Positions 44,030 through 52,819 are shown, counted from the first letter of the stretch. The stretch is DNA of 64,000 nucleotides from Coxiellaceae bacterium (GCA_029210045.1 JARGNX010000010.1:62001-126000); one strand, 5' to 3'. Notes: generated by a model from the letters alone, not told the origin. Made by a program: numbers and translations.

Positions 44030-45431
44030 ACGCATCACTCCTTACCTTGTGAGGAATTTCAAATGGGATTTTGCAGGTAAAACACGAACCGACATTGATG
44101 GTACTTTTAACGTGGATATCACCACCAACATCCTGTAAAAAGCGCTTAACAATCGATAGGCCTAGTCCTGTGCCGGGGTGATTGCCGGTAGCGGATTTTT
44201 CTAGGCGATTAAACTTACCAAAGATATAGCCAATCTTGTTTTGTGGAATACCCATGCCGCTGTCTTCTACTGAAAGTTTGAGTATGACTTGTTTGGCTTG
44301 CACTTCTTCCAGTGAGGTTTTCAGTGTGACACTACCTTTGTCAGTAAATTTAATCGCGTTGCCAACAAGATTTAGTAAAATGCGGTGAATACGCATTTGG
44401 TCGCCGAGCAGGCTGTCGGGTATTTTATCATCGTAATCGATGTTGAGCTCAACGCCTTTGCTTTGTACGGCGGCACTCATAATGCTTTGGATTTGGAATA
44501 CCACTTCTTTGAGATTAAAGGGTGCTTTTTGTATGTTATGTGCGCCTTCATCAAAACTGGAAAATGTTAGCAAGTCATTAAACAAATCCAGTAATGCTTC
44601 GGACGAGGTCAGTAAGTCCTGTATGATTTCTTTTTTCTCGGGATTATCTTCCTTGCCAATTAATATATTGGTCAAGCCAACCATATTGGTGAGTGGCGTC
44701 CGTATGTCGTGCCGCATATTGTAAATAAATTCAGTCTTGGCATAGTTTGCAGTTTCGGCGCGTTTCTTTTCGTGTTCTATATCACGTTCCATTTTTTTGC
44801 GGTCGGTAATGTCTATCGATACACCCAATAAACCAATAACTTCATTTTTGCGGTTATGCAGGGGGATTTTATTACTCCAATATACTTTGTATGGAAAAGC
44901 AACTTCCTCTAGTGCAATGGCTTTGTCTGTTGACATGACTTCTTGGTCGGTTTGTTTAATGATGTCGATATGATTTTTTTCATACAGATCTTTATAGGTT
45001 TTACCGCGGTAATCCTCGGTCGACTCAAGCTGTAATAATTTGAGCATTTGGTTGTTGCAGCCTAAGAAATTACCTTTTCTGTCCATCCAGTACACGTTTG
45101 CTGGAATGTTTTCAACTATCTCTTGTAGGCTGGGTTCGTTATCGCGTGAATTCCTTGGTGACAACCAGCGAAAATATAAAATGGAAATAATTACTGAGCC
45201 ACAGGTAACCATGCTAATCAGGGTGCCGTAGGCTAAAATATGCTCATTATGTAGCAGGGCGTAAGTGGTGGTGACACCCTGGATCAAAAAGAAGCCACAA
45301 AAGGCACCTAGTGATACATCATTTGCGCTGCGTTGTCGCCAAATAGTGATCAATTGGAAAATAAATAAGATAGCATTGATGATTAAAGCCATGCTAAATA
45401 GATAGGTAACAATGTTGATAAACCACTCCAT
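43998..45431 (-). CDS. Sensor histidine kinase with PQ-loop-like membrane module and PAS
   Basis: ATG 45431 has GAGG upstream at good distance (GTG 45443 is less likely); 477 residues. The N-terminal three helices (about 2-88) include Phe-Gln-Leu-Ile-Thr-Ile-Trp-Arg-Gln-Arg-Ser and Asp-Val-Ser-Leu-Gly, resembling half of a PQ-loop/SemiSWEET repeat. A PAS domain (about 100-212), a coiled linker, HisKA with His241 in Met-Arg-His-Asp-Ile-Arg-Thr-Pro, and a HATPase with Asp-Ser-Gly-Met-Gly-Ile and Gly-Thr-Gly-Leu-Gly-Leu follow. Partner is the overlapping receiver. The ligand is unknown. Confidence 0.88.
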   Translation of the reverse strand: MEWFINIVTYLFSMALIINAILFIFQLITIWRQRSANDVSLGAFCGFFLIQGVTTTYALLHNEHILAYGTLISMVTCGSVIISILYFRWLSPRNSRDNEPSLQEIVENIPANVYWMDRKGNFLGCNNQMLKLLQLESTEDYRGKTYKDLYEKNHIDIIKQTDQEVMSTDKAIALEEVAFPYKVYWSNKIPLHNRKNEVIGLLGVSIDITDRKKMERDIEHEKKRAETANYAKTEFIYNMRHDIRTPLTNMVGLTNILIGKEDNPEKKEIIQDLLTSSEALLDLFNDLLTFSSFDEGAHNIQKAPFNLKEVVFQIQSIMSAAVQSKGVELNIDYDDKIPDSLLGDQMRIHRILLNLVGNAIKFTDKGSVTLKTSLEEVQAKQVILKLSVEDSGMGIPQNKIGYIFGKFNRLEKSATGNHPGTGLGLSIVKRFLQDVGGDIHVKSTINVGSCFTCKIPFEIPHKVRSDAYETRTSYSSG

Positions 45432-45634
45432 GTGAGCCCTCACCTGGTTTTACAGCGACCAACAACAGAACAAATGCGAACCTGTTTACCTCACTACTGT
45501 ATCATAATATCGGGACGTTCTGTATGCATAGCCATAAAAAACCTTAAGATTTAATTATATACAGCAAGGAGTGTTGTAGCCTAATTGATAGTGCGATATA
45601 AAGCGCACCACGCGTATAAATAAAGGATGAGAGT

Positions 45635-46381
45635 ATGAGCAGGCATATAAAAGCGAGGCCAGAATCGAATAGGACTTACCAACCAAGCAGCCGTGGTAAA
45701 AATTTTGATCCGTTTACTCGTAGAAACTATTCCACTTTTAGAATGGAAGCTCATTATCGGCCGCGGTTTAGCCATATTGTGCTATGTCCGGTTCGTGACT
45801 CTAGTGGCGTTTCAATAGTAGAAAAAGATGTTGATGATCTGATTTCGCATGGTCGATCGTTAGTGGAGCGCCTAGAACGACATCGACGCAATAATCCCGT
45901 TATGATCAGAGCTGATTATAAAGATCCTCGCCCGAATATTGCCAAGGTTAAAGAGGTCGATCGAGCAGGTGTGATTTATGTTGTAGGACATTGTAATGGC
46001 CATATGTTTGGTTCACAGCATTACGGCGTTATTGATTTCGATGCTACGCGAATGGCTGACTGGTTAGAAAAAACCGGTTTAATGCGACCTGGCGTAACCG
46101 TTAAATTGATGGGGTGTCGTACGGCATCCATTTGTGAATGCGGCGATATTCCCTTTGCAAGTGCTGTAGCCAGTAAATTACGCGTGCGAGGCGTTAAAAT
46201 CGCAGGTTATGATGGCTCTGTGAAGGAGTCAAAGAGGCTGGGTGGATTACATAGCTGTAGCGCGCCTTTATTTAGTCTGTTTGATAGAGACAGAGATAGG
46301 AGCAGCGATAGAGCTGCGACGACTAGCAAAGGTGAAGAATTATTACGCGCAAGTGACGTTCGTGTTAGCTTTAGATCATGA
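45635..46381 (+). CDS. Putative clan CD (C80-like) cysteine peptidase
   Basis: A 248-residue protein. The middle resembles clan CD peptidases such as MARTX C80 domains: a hydrophobic strand Val-Ile-Tyr-Val-Val-Gly-His119, a Gly-rich loop, an Ala-Asp-Trp-Leu helix, then Val-Lys-Leu-Met-Gly-Cys161-Arg-Thr. A further strand with Val-Lys-Ile-Ala-Gly-Tyr follows. His119 and Cys161 are the expected dyad. The N-terminal tail is basic and disordered. The C-terminus is rich in Arg, Asp and Ser. There is no signal peptide. AAGGA-type site before the ATG. Activity and secretion are unproven. Confidence 0.62.
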   Translation: MSRHIKARPESNRTYQPSSRGKNFDPFTRRNYSTFRMEAHYRPRFSHIVLCPVRDSSGVSIVEKDVDDLISHGRSLVERLERHRRNNPVMIRADYKDPRPNIAKVKEVDRAGVIYVVGHCNGHMFGSQHYGVIDFDATRMADWLEKTGLMRPGVTVKLMGCRTASICECGDIPFASAVASKLRVRGVKIAGYDGSVKESKRLGGLHSCSAPLFSLFDRDRDRSSDRAATTSKGEELLRASDVRVSFRS

Positions 46382-46471
46382 GGTAGTCGTTATTACCCCA
46401 GTGATATTTCCGGTATTTGATAACTGTTAAAAGCATTTAGACTTGAGTTGTTTAATTTAAGGAGAGTCTTT

Positions 46472-46798
46472 ATGAAGATAACTACCGGTTCGTTGTTCTT
46501 ATTGGCCTGCAGTTTTAGTTTATTGTCTGCTTCACCTTTACTCGCGGCATCGAAGGCAAAGGCGCCTAAGTCGGTGAAAGTGCAAACACTGAAACAAATC
46601 AATATTAATAAAGCGAATGCGAATGCCTTGGCAGCGATTAAGGGGATTGGCATTAAGCGTGCACAGGCGATTGTTGCCTATCGTCAAAAACACGGTAAAT
46701 ATACATCTGTGGGTCAATTGTCGGCAATCCGTGGCATCAGTGCTAATAGTCTAGCGAAGATCAAAGCGCGAAATTCTGTCAAGTTACTGTTGAAGTAG
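46472..46798 (+). CDS. ComEA-like helix-hairpin-helix protein
   Basis: A 108-residue protein from ATG 46472, which has AAGGAG upstream; an earlier ATG at 46448 lacks a site. Signal peptide about 1-25, a basic linker, then a double helix-hairpin-helix (Ile-Asn-Ile-Asn-Lys-Ala, Ile-Lys-Gly-Ile-Gly, Ile-Arg-Gly-Ile-Ser). This is the periplasmic DNA-binding ComEA layout used in natural transformation. No other competence genes are close. Confidence 0.87.
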   Translation: MKITTGSLFLLACSFSLLSASPLLAASKAKAPKSVKVQTLKQININKANANALAAIKGIGIKRAQAIVAYRQKHGKYTSVGQLSAIRGISANSLAKIKARNSVKLLLK

Positions 46799-46816
46799 TC
46801 TGAAGGGATAGCTATC

Positions 46817-47902
46817 ATGGCACTTTCAATTACCGTTGTTTGCGCCATGATAGATTTTTTACTTAAAAGCAGTGTGCTCACTTTTGTTACAACCTTGTTC
46901 TGTATGTGGTTGTTGTATCCAATTGCGCTTCAAATAGGTTTAACTGATCACCCAGGTGGACGAAAGTTACACAAAGGTAAGACGCCACTAATTGGTGGTA
47001 TCGCTATATTTTTCGGTATGTGCTTTGGTTTGCTGACATTGCATATCTCATTGAGCGAATACCGCGGTATGCTCGGTGGTGCAGGTTTATTGCTATTAAT
47101 GGGTATTGCTGATGATTTTAAGGACATTAGTCAAGGGCTTCGTTTGGTCGGGCAGTTAATAGCCGCTTTATTATTGATTGTTTGGGGTGGTCATCAGCTA
47201 AACAACTTGGGTTCAATATTTTTTACCAGCGATGTCATGCTTGGTTTGTGGGCGGTGCCGCTGACCATATTAGTGGTGATCTGTTATATCAATGCCTTTA
47301 ATATGATTGATGGTCAAGATGGCTTGGCCGGTGGCGTTGCTTTAATACAGTTGGTTGCTTTAAGCATTATGCTGTATCAAGAAGGTCAAATGTTTTCCAT
47401 GTTGGTGTTAGTGATAGTCTGTGTCGCGACGTTTGCCTTTTTATGTCTCAATATGCCGCTGCCTTGGCGTAAATCAGCCAAAGTGTTTATGGGCGATTCC
47501 GGTAGCACGGTGTTGGCCTTTATTATTATTTGGTTTGCGTTGCAATTATCGCAAACGGGTGTGCATCACTTTAGACCAATCGATGCGGTATGGGTGATTT
47601 CATATCCATTTTTTGATTTTGTGCAGGTGGTGACTTATCGATTAATGCAGGGGCGTTCTCCATTAGAGGCGGATCGCGAGCATTTGCATCATATTATGTT
47701 ATCGCTAGGTATGTCGCGTATTGCGATAAACCTATGGATTATGACTTTAACGCTATTTATGATTGCGATTGGTTGGCTATTTTATTATTTGGCCTTATCG
47801 AGTGGTGTGGTGTTTATTATCTGGTTATCGTCACTTTTGGCTTACGTAAGCATCTGCAACGTATGGTTGAAGAAGCATGTGGAAGTTAATGCTAACAGTT
47901 AG
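46817..47902 (+). CDS. WecA-like undecaprenyl-phosphate glycosyl-1-phosphate transferase
   Basis: A 361-residue multi-pass membrane enzyme of the MraY/WecA family that loads a sugar-phosphate (usually GlcNAc-P) on undecaprenyl phosphate for O-antigen or related glycans. It has Gly-Arg-Lys-x-His-x-Gly (about 48-54), Asp-Asp near 95, Asn-Ala-Phe-Asn-Met-Ile-Asp-Gly (about 155-162), Met-Gly-Asp-Ser-Gly-Ser and Arg-Glu-His-Leu-His-His. About 11 helices. The start at 46817 has GAAGGG upstream. It is followed by the CcmF-like gene after 33 bases. Confidence 0.88.
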   Translation: MALSITVVCAMIDFLLKSSVLTFVTTLFCMWLLYPIALQIGLTDHPGGRKLHKGKTPLIGGIAIFFGMCFGLLTLHISLSEYRGMLGGAGLLLLMGIADDFKDISQGLRLVGQLIAALLLIVWGGHQLNNLGSIFFTSDVMLGLWAVPLTILVVICYINAFNMIDGQDGLAGGVALIQLVALSIMLYQEGQMFSMLVLVIVCVATFAFLCLNMPLPWRKSAKVFMGDSGSTVLAFIIIWFALQLSQTGVHHFRPIDAVWVISYPFFDFVQVVTYRLMQGRSPLEADREHLHHIMLSLGMSRIAINLWIMTLTLFMIAIGWLFYYLALSSGVVFIIWLSSLLAYVSICNVWLKKHVEVNANS

Positions 47903-47935
47903 ATAGGCCGAATAATCCTATGGAAGGGTGGCTGC

Positions 47936-49369
47936 ATGATTACTGAAATTGCTCATTTTTGTTTTATTCTTGCCTTATGCATTGCTGTCGTGCAAGCCGT
48001 GTTACCTATGGTGGGAGCATCAAAAGGTAATATAGCGCTTATGCGCGTTGGACGTTATGCGTCGATGGCACAGTTGTTATTGATTGCGGTGAGCCTTTGT
48101 GGTGCGCATCAAGCTTCAATGCTGTTGTGGGTTTTTCTCTTAACGTTGTGGATGGTCGCCGTAAGCCAATTCAGTAAGCGTTTACCTGCGGAGATGTTAG
48201 CTCGTACATTGGCTGTATTATCGTGGATTGCGACTGGTTTTTATTTGCTTTTATTAATGACATCAAATCCTTTTGCTCACTTGTTACCGAGTTCACCTAT
48301 TAATCTTCAGCTACTGATGCTGTATATGGGGTATGTGGGTTTTTCTGTTGTATTTGCCTTTGTGATGGCGGCATTAATCAGTAACCGATTAGATGCAGTA
48401 TGGGCGCGTTGGGTACGACCATGGACTACAGTGGCTTGGTGCTTTCTTACTTACAGTATTGTGTTTGGTGGTTTACGGCTTTCAGGGTCGGTAGAAAGCG
48501 CGCCATTATTGCCATGGTTAATGGCTACCGCTTTGTTACACGCATTGTCGGCCACAGAAAAGCGCGGTGTATTTAAGGCTTGGACGGTGCTGTTAGCTAT
48601 AAGCACCTTCGTTTTATGCTTGGCGAGTACGTTGCAGGGTTATGCATTGATATTTTTATTCGTGGTGCTAGGTGCCGCACTAGCATTATATGCGATGAGA
48701 TCACGACGACTGATTAGTCATACAGGCTTTAGCTGGTATTCCCGCGAAATGATGCTCTTATTCAATAATATTTTTTTAGCGGCTGTAATGATAACCATTT
48801 TACTGGCGGCGATATTTCCCTCACTGCTAGCTGGGCGATATTATATGATTTTTATTGCCTTAGTCGCGCCATTGTTGTTTTTGGTGGGGATTGCCCCGTA
48901 TTTTAAATGGCAGCATACGTCACTGATTGGCATTACATACCGCACGATGTTTGGGATTACTGTGGCGGTGGTTTTAGCTGGTATCACAGCGTTATTGATT
49001 GGTTACGGCTTTAAGCCATCAGTCATACTCGGATTAGGCTTGGCGTTTTGGATATTGATGCAGACCTTAAACCAATGGCTGCATTTTAATAGCCAGAGAA
49101 GAATACTGTTTAGGCGTTTAGCGCGTAGTCAATGGGCAATGGTGTTGGCGCATTGCGGTGTGGCGTTGATGGTGGTTGGTATTACGTTAGGTGGGAATGC
49201 GCTAGCTACACATTTGAATGCGTGGGTGAAGTTCGGTGGCTTATTTATGTTGCTGGGTGGGCTAATGGCGGTATTTGACCGTCGTTATCGTGTAAGAGAA
49301 TCACACCCCGAAAAGGTGTTAATGGTTAATAAGCTGTTGCCAAATGAGTCGGTGAGTGACGGTAAGTGA
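47936..49369 (+). CDS. Shortened CcmF-like membrane protein lacking the WWD motif
   Basis: A 477-residue polytopic protein. The N-terminus (Glu-Ile-Ala-His-Phe, Gln-Ala-Val-Leu-Pro, Ala-Leu-Met) and Trp-Ala-Arg-Trp-Val-Arg-Pro-Trp-Thr-Thr, Thr-Glu-Lys-Arg-Gly-x-Phe-Lys-x-Trp-Thr-Val, and the C-terminal Phe-Asp-Arg-Arg-Tyr-Arg clearly match CcmF, the haem lyase for cytochrome c maturation. CcmF is normally about 650 residues. Here the Trp-rich WWD haem-handling motif is replaced by Leu-Arg-Leu-Ser-Gly-Ser-Val-Glu (about 180-187). The large C-terminal periplasmic domain is missing (after about 420). The frame is intact, so it is perhaps repurposed. No other ccm gene is seen. Confidence 0.72.
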   Translation: MITEIAHFCFILALCIAVVQAVLPMVGASKGNIALMRVGRYASMAQLLLIAVSLCGAHQASMLLWVFLLTLWMVAVSQFSKRLPAEMLARTLAVLSWIATGFYLLLLMTSNPFAHLLPSSPINLQLLMLYMGYVGFSVVFAFVMAALISNRLDAVWARWVRPWTTVAWCFLTYSIVFGGLRLSGSVESAPLLPWLMATALLHALSATEKRGVFKAWTVLLAISTFVLCLASTLQGYALIFLFVVLGAALALYAMRSRRLISHTGFSWYSREMMLLFNNIFLAAVMITILLAAIFPSLLAGRYYMIFIALVAPLLFLVGIAPYFKWQHTSLIGITYRTMFGITVAVVLAGITALLIGYGFKPSVILGLGLAFWILMQTLNQWLHFNSQRRILFRRLARSQWAMVLAHCGVALMVVGITLGGNALATHLNAWVKFGGLFMLLGGLMAVFDRRYRVRESHPEKVLMVNKLLPNESVSDGK

Positions 49370-49570
49370 CGATTGCTTTTTGGTGATTATTGGCGGTATT
49401 TCGATTTTTTTTATCTTAGTACCTGCCGTAGCGTTGATCTTATATTTATGTTTCTAGATATCAACATCATTGATCTATGGTAATTCAACTTTTTGTCATG
49501 CGGTAACCTTGAATTGAACCCGTAAGTGTTCTGCTATAAGATAAAACAACAATCACCTCATAGGATCGGC

Positions 49571-50779
49571 ATGGAAGCAACGGAAAAAACTCATTTGCGT
49601 CATTTGATGCCACTGTATTTGGTTATATTTTTTGGTTTTGTTGGTTATAGCTTGATGCTGACTGTGTTTACGCCGATGTTGATTCATAGCTCAATGGCGC
49701 ATAACACGATTATCCTCGGTATTTTATTGTCAGTGTACCCGTTTGGTCAGTTTATAGGCTCGCCAGTGATTGGTGCATTATCAGACATTCATGGGCGTAA
49801 AAGTGTTTTGCTGTTTAGCTTATTGGCTTCAGCGATTATGTATGGTGGTATTGCATTAAGTTTGACCTATCACAATTTGTGGTGGTTAGGTGTTACTTGT
49901 TTTATTGCGGGATTGTTCGAGTCCAATATTGCGATCGCTTTAAGTGCGATTGCTGATGTGGCTACGGGACCAGAACGCACAAAATTATTTGGCTATATTA
50001 ATCTTGCTGCTAGTTCGGCTTATGTCGTTGGCCCGCTAGTGGGAGGTAAATTAGCGGACCCTGCGATACTTAATTGGTTTGATAATTCCGTGCCATTTTG
50101 GTTTACCGGATTGCTATTGATCATTGTAATGATATACACCCAGGCAAACTTTATAGAAACCACTAGAGCGCAACCAGAAGAAAAGCCTCATTGGTTGGCT
50201 GCATTTACTAACTTAGCGAACGTATTTAAGCCGTCGGGCATACGCCGCATTTACTTTGTGAATTTTTTATTGTTTTTGGCGATCTTTGGCTTTTTTCGTT
50301 GTTATCCCATGTATATCGTTGATGAGTTTAATTTAACGGTTAATCAAGAATCGAATTATATTGCTTGGGTGGCTGTGCCTATTTTGTTAACCAATTTATT
50401 TTTAACCGGATGGCTCGCGAAAAAAGTAGCGATTAAGTCGGTGTTATTATTTTCAGGGGTGTTGTTAACGATTATGATGGTCGTGGTTGTGCTTCCTAAT
50501 AATCCAAATTGGTTATGGTTAACATTGTTTATTGCAGGCTTTGCTGTGGCGTTGTGTATGCCAAATGCCTCTTCGTTTTTGTCGCATCATGTCGCCGCGA
50601 ACCAGCAGGGCAGTGTGATGGGGAATAACCAAGCGGTGCAAGTAGCGTCAGAGGCCATATCTGGAGTATTCGGTGGGTTAGTGGCGGCTATTTTAATTCC
50701 ATTGCCTTTAATAGTGCTGGCAGCCTGCGCTTTGTTAGGTGTTATTATTTTACTGACGATTAAGGAACAGCAACATTAA
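49571..50779 (+). CDS. MFS transporter, TetA-like
   Basis: A 402-residue 12-helix transporter from ATG 49571, preceded by AGGAT (an upstream in-frame ATG at 49526 adds a non-family tail). The MFS motif A lies between TM2 and TM3: Gly-Ala-Leu-Ser-Asp-Ile-His-Gly-Arg-Lys. It resembles TetA/multidrug proton antiporters; the substrate is unknown. It overlaps or abuts the next MFS gene. Confidence 0.87.
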   Translation: MEATEKTHLRHLMPLYLVIFFGFVGYSLMLTVFTPMLIHSSMAHNTIILGILLSVYPFGQFIGSPVIGALSDIHGRKSVLLFSLLASAIMYGGIALSLTYHNLWWLGVTCFIAGLFESNIAIALSAIADVATGPERTKLFGYINLAASSAYVVGPLVGGKLADPAILNWFDNSVPFWFTGLLLIIVMIYTQANFIETTRAQPEEKPHWLAAFTNLANVFKPSGIRRIYFVNFLLFLAIFGFFRCYPMYIVDEFNLTVNQESNYIAWVAVPILLTNLFLTGWLAKKVAIKSVLLFSGVLLTIMMVVVVLPNNPNWLWLTLFIAGFAVALCMPNASSFLSHHVAANQQGSVMGNNQAVQVASEAISGVFGGLVAAILIPLPLIVLAACALLGVIILLTIKEQQH

Positions 50780-50816
50780 TAAGGTAAAACGTTGGATCAT
50801 CATCAATATTTTATTA

Positions 50817-51953
50817 ATGGCGCCATTGTGTCAGGGTGCTAGTGATATTTACACGCCGGCATTGCCTGAAATCTCGCGCTTCTTTGGCTTGAGTCATACG
50901 TGGTCACAGTTAACCGTTATTGTTTACTTGTTTAGTTATGCCTTTGGCCAATTAATATGGGGCTATTTTAGTGATCGATATGGTCGTAAACCTGCGCTGT
51001 TATACGGCATGGGTATTGGTGCAGTGGGCTTTTTGATATCACCTTTATCACACTCCATGGGCTTATTGCTTTTGTCACGCATCATTCAAGGTCTCGGGCT
51101 GGGTGCGATTGGTGTCAATTATAAAACAATTATTATTGATAGTTTTGATGCAAAAGAAGTTTATAAGGCATCTTCTATTGCAAATAGTGCCTGGGGCTTA
51201 GGGCCGATTCTAGCGCCGTTTATTGGTGGTTACTTAACCGCGTGGATGGGTTGGAAGGCAAATTTTTGGTTTTTACTTATCTATATTGCGCTGAACATTA
51301 TTATGGTGGCTACTACTTTGCGCGAAACCTTGCCTCAGCCGATTAAAACACCGTTTAAAGAGGTGTTGCAAATTTATCGCTCTCATTTGGCTTCAGTGCC
51401 GATGTGGGCAGGTATTGTTGTGTTAACGGTTATTTATGTGCAGATGCTAGCTTTTAATTTATTGGCGCCATTTTTAATTATTCGTGAGCTGCATTATTCA
51501 GTAATACATTACGGGCATGTTGCATTGGCGATGGGGGTTGCATTTTTTATTGGTTCGTTAGTGAATAAAAAATGCTTGCAGTATATAGCGCCGCATTTCT
51601 TGTGTTACTACCCAATAGCATTAGCAGTTATTGCTTCCATTGCTATGGTCGTTACGCATATTACGTTGCCACTGAGCTTGTGGGGTGTATTAATCCCGAG
51701 TCTAGTGATTAACTTTACTGTTGGTTTGATTTTTCCTAATACGATTATACGCACGCAATATTTATTTAAAGAGCATACCGGCTTGACCACGTCGACGATT
51801 GGTGTGTTGATGCTTTTATTAACGGGTGTTTGTACGTTATTTATTAGCTTCTCACCGACGCATACCATGCTACCGCTGGCGCTGTGGGACTTGGCTATGG
51901 CCGTAGTGAGTTTGGTGGGATACTATATTTTGCATCATCGCAGTTCAGGTTAG
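50817..51953 (+). CDS. MFS transporter, Bcr/CflA-like
   Basis: A 378-residue form from ATG 50817, with Asp-Ile-Tyr-Thr-Pro-Ala-Leu-Pro in TM1, Gly-Tyr-Phe-Ser-Asp-Arg-Tyr-Gly-Arg-Lys and Gln-Gly-Leu-Gly-Leu-Gly. The ATG has no ribosome site and cuts TM1 short. The frame is open upstream to an ATT at 50775 that has AAGGA eight bases before it and adds Asn-Lys-Val-Lys-Arg-Trp-Ile-Ile-Ile-Asn-Ile-Leu-Leu, completing TM1. The real start may be that ATT, overlapping the previous stop. Tandem with a second MFS gene. Confidence 0.85.
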   Translation: MAPLCQGASDIYTPALPEISRFFGLSHTWSQLTVIVYLFSYAFGQLIWGYFSDRYGRKPALLYGMGIGAVGFLISPLSHSMGLLLLSRIIQGLGLGAIGVNYKTIIIDSFDAKEVYKASSIANSAWGLGPILAPFIGGYLTAWMGWKANFWFLLIYIALNIIMVATTLRETLPQPIKTPFKEVLQIYRSHLASVPMWAGIVVLTVIYVQMLAFNLLAPFLIIRELHYSVIHYGHVALAMGVAFFIGSLVNKKCLQYIAPHFLCYYPIALAVIASIAMVVTHITLPLSLWGVLIPSLVINFTVGLIFPNTIIRTQYLFKEHTGLTTSTIGVLMLLLTGVCTLFISFSPTHTMLPLALWDLAMAVVSLVGYYILHHRSSG

Positions 51954-51969
51954 CTCATGTAATCATGAG

Positions 51970-52602
51970 CTAAAGGTGCAGCAATGTATGAGTTAAGCCA
52001 TAAATAGCAAAACCAATAAGAATTATTCCACCAGCCCAGTTGATCCTTTGCATAACTTTTTGCGAAAAGCGATGGCGAGTGAAGTGCAGCGTGGTGTTAA
52101 TGCTTACTACCCATCCATAGGCGCCAATGATGACGCCTGCCCCCATAAATGCGATGGCGGGGTGGTTGTTATGAGCTTGCAATGCGACCTGAGAGCTCAC
52201 CGACGCCCAAAATAAAATGGTCATCGGATTTAATAGTGTCATCAAATAACCTTCAAGCCAATGGCGCCATTGTGCTTTACGTTTGATGGGTTTATCATTT
52301 TTACTAGGGTCTTCAGTGATTTTTGTACGTAGTGCTTCGATACCAAACCAGGCCAGTATAAAAGCACCAATTAATCCAATGACATTAAGCACGGTGTGGT
52401 GAGTGAGCAGTGTCAGTGCGCCGAGTGATAGCAATAATAAATAAGTTAAGTCAGTGCAGGCGGCTCCTAAGCCGAGCAGCATACCGCTGGTAGTGCCAAA
52501 GCGTAAATTGCGTCGTACGATTTCTAAATTCACGGGGCCTACGGGCATTGCTGCACCCAACCCTAATAAAATGCCATAACCTAAAAGATGTAAATTCTGC
52601 AT
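51970..52602 (-). CDS. LysE/RhtB-family amino-acid exporter
   Basis: A 210-residue six-helix exporter from ATG 52602. The N-terminal Gly-Ala-Ala-Met-Pro-Val-Gly-Pro-Val-Asn motif is characteristic. Later Asn-Pro-Met-Thr-Ile-Leu-Phe-Trp matches the second family motif. Longer in-frame starts lie inside the repeat region upstream (52635 has an AAGG site) and would add residues outside the family's usual 200-210. Substrate unknown. Convergent with the MFS gene. Confidence 0.85.
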   Translation of the reverse strand: MQNLHLLGYGILLGLGAAMPVGPVNLEIVRRNLRFGTTSGMLLGLGAACTDLTYLLLLSLGALTLLTHHTVLNVIGLIGAFILAWFGIEALRTKITEDPSKNDKPIKRKAQWRHWLEGYLMTLLNPMTILFWASVSSQVALQAHNNHPAIAFMGAGVIIGAYGWVVSINTTLHFTRHRFSQKVMQRINWAGGIILIGFAIYGLTHTLLHL

Positions 52603-52634
52603 GTCTCGTGTCACAATGTTGTTTGTTGTTGTCA

Positions 52635-52800
52635 TTGCGAAGCCTTCGCTAGAAGACTGAAGCAATCTCAGGGTTGAAGCTTGGATTGCTTCGTCGCAAG
52701 CTCCTTGCAATGACGGTGTCGTTAGCGTTCTCGCAATGACGGTGTCGTTAGCGTTCTCGCAATGACGGCGTCGTTAGCGTTTGTTGTCATGGCGAGATTG
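52635..52800. repeat. Family-2 repeat: hairpin plus 26-bp tandem copies
   Basis: GTCATTGCGAAG...CTTGCAATGAC forms the outer arms, with GAAGCAATC/GATTGCTTC inside. Three 26-base units follow (52712, 52738, 52764), built on GACGGTGTCGTTAGCG, ending in GTTGTCATGGCGAG. It fills the divergent spacer between the LysE and DUF3750 genes. Confidence 0.8.
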
Positions 52801-52819
52801 TAAAGGAATTTGCACATTA

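Noticed and set aside
45544-45563. A third copy of the effector promoter motif before the clan CD peptidase-like gene
   Set aside because: TTAA and TATACA are present, but the spacing is 14 and the distance to the start is 71 bases, with no TTCCTT block.
47936-49369. Functional CcmF haem lyase
   Set aside because: The WWD motif and the periplasmic C-terminal domain, which are needed for haem handling, are absent.
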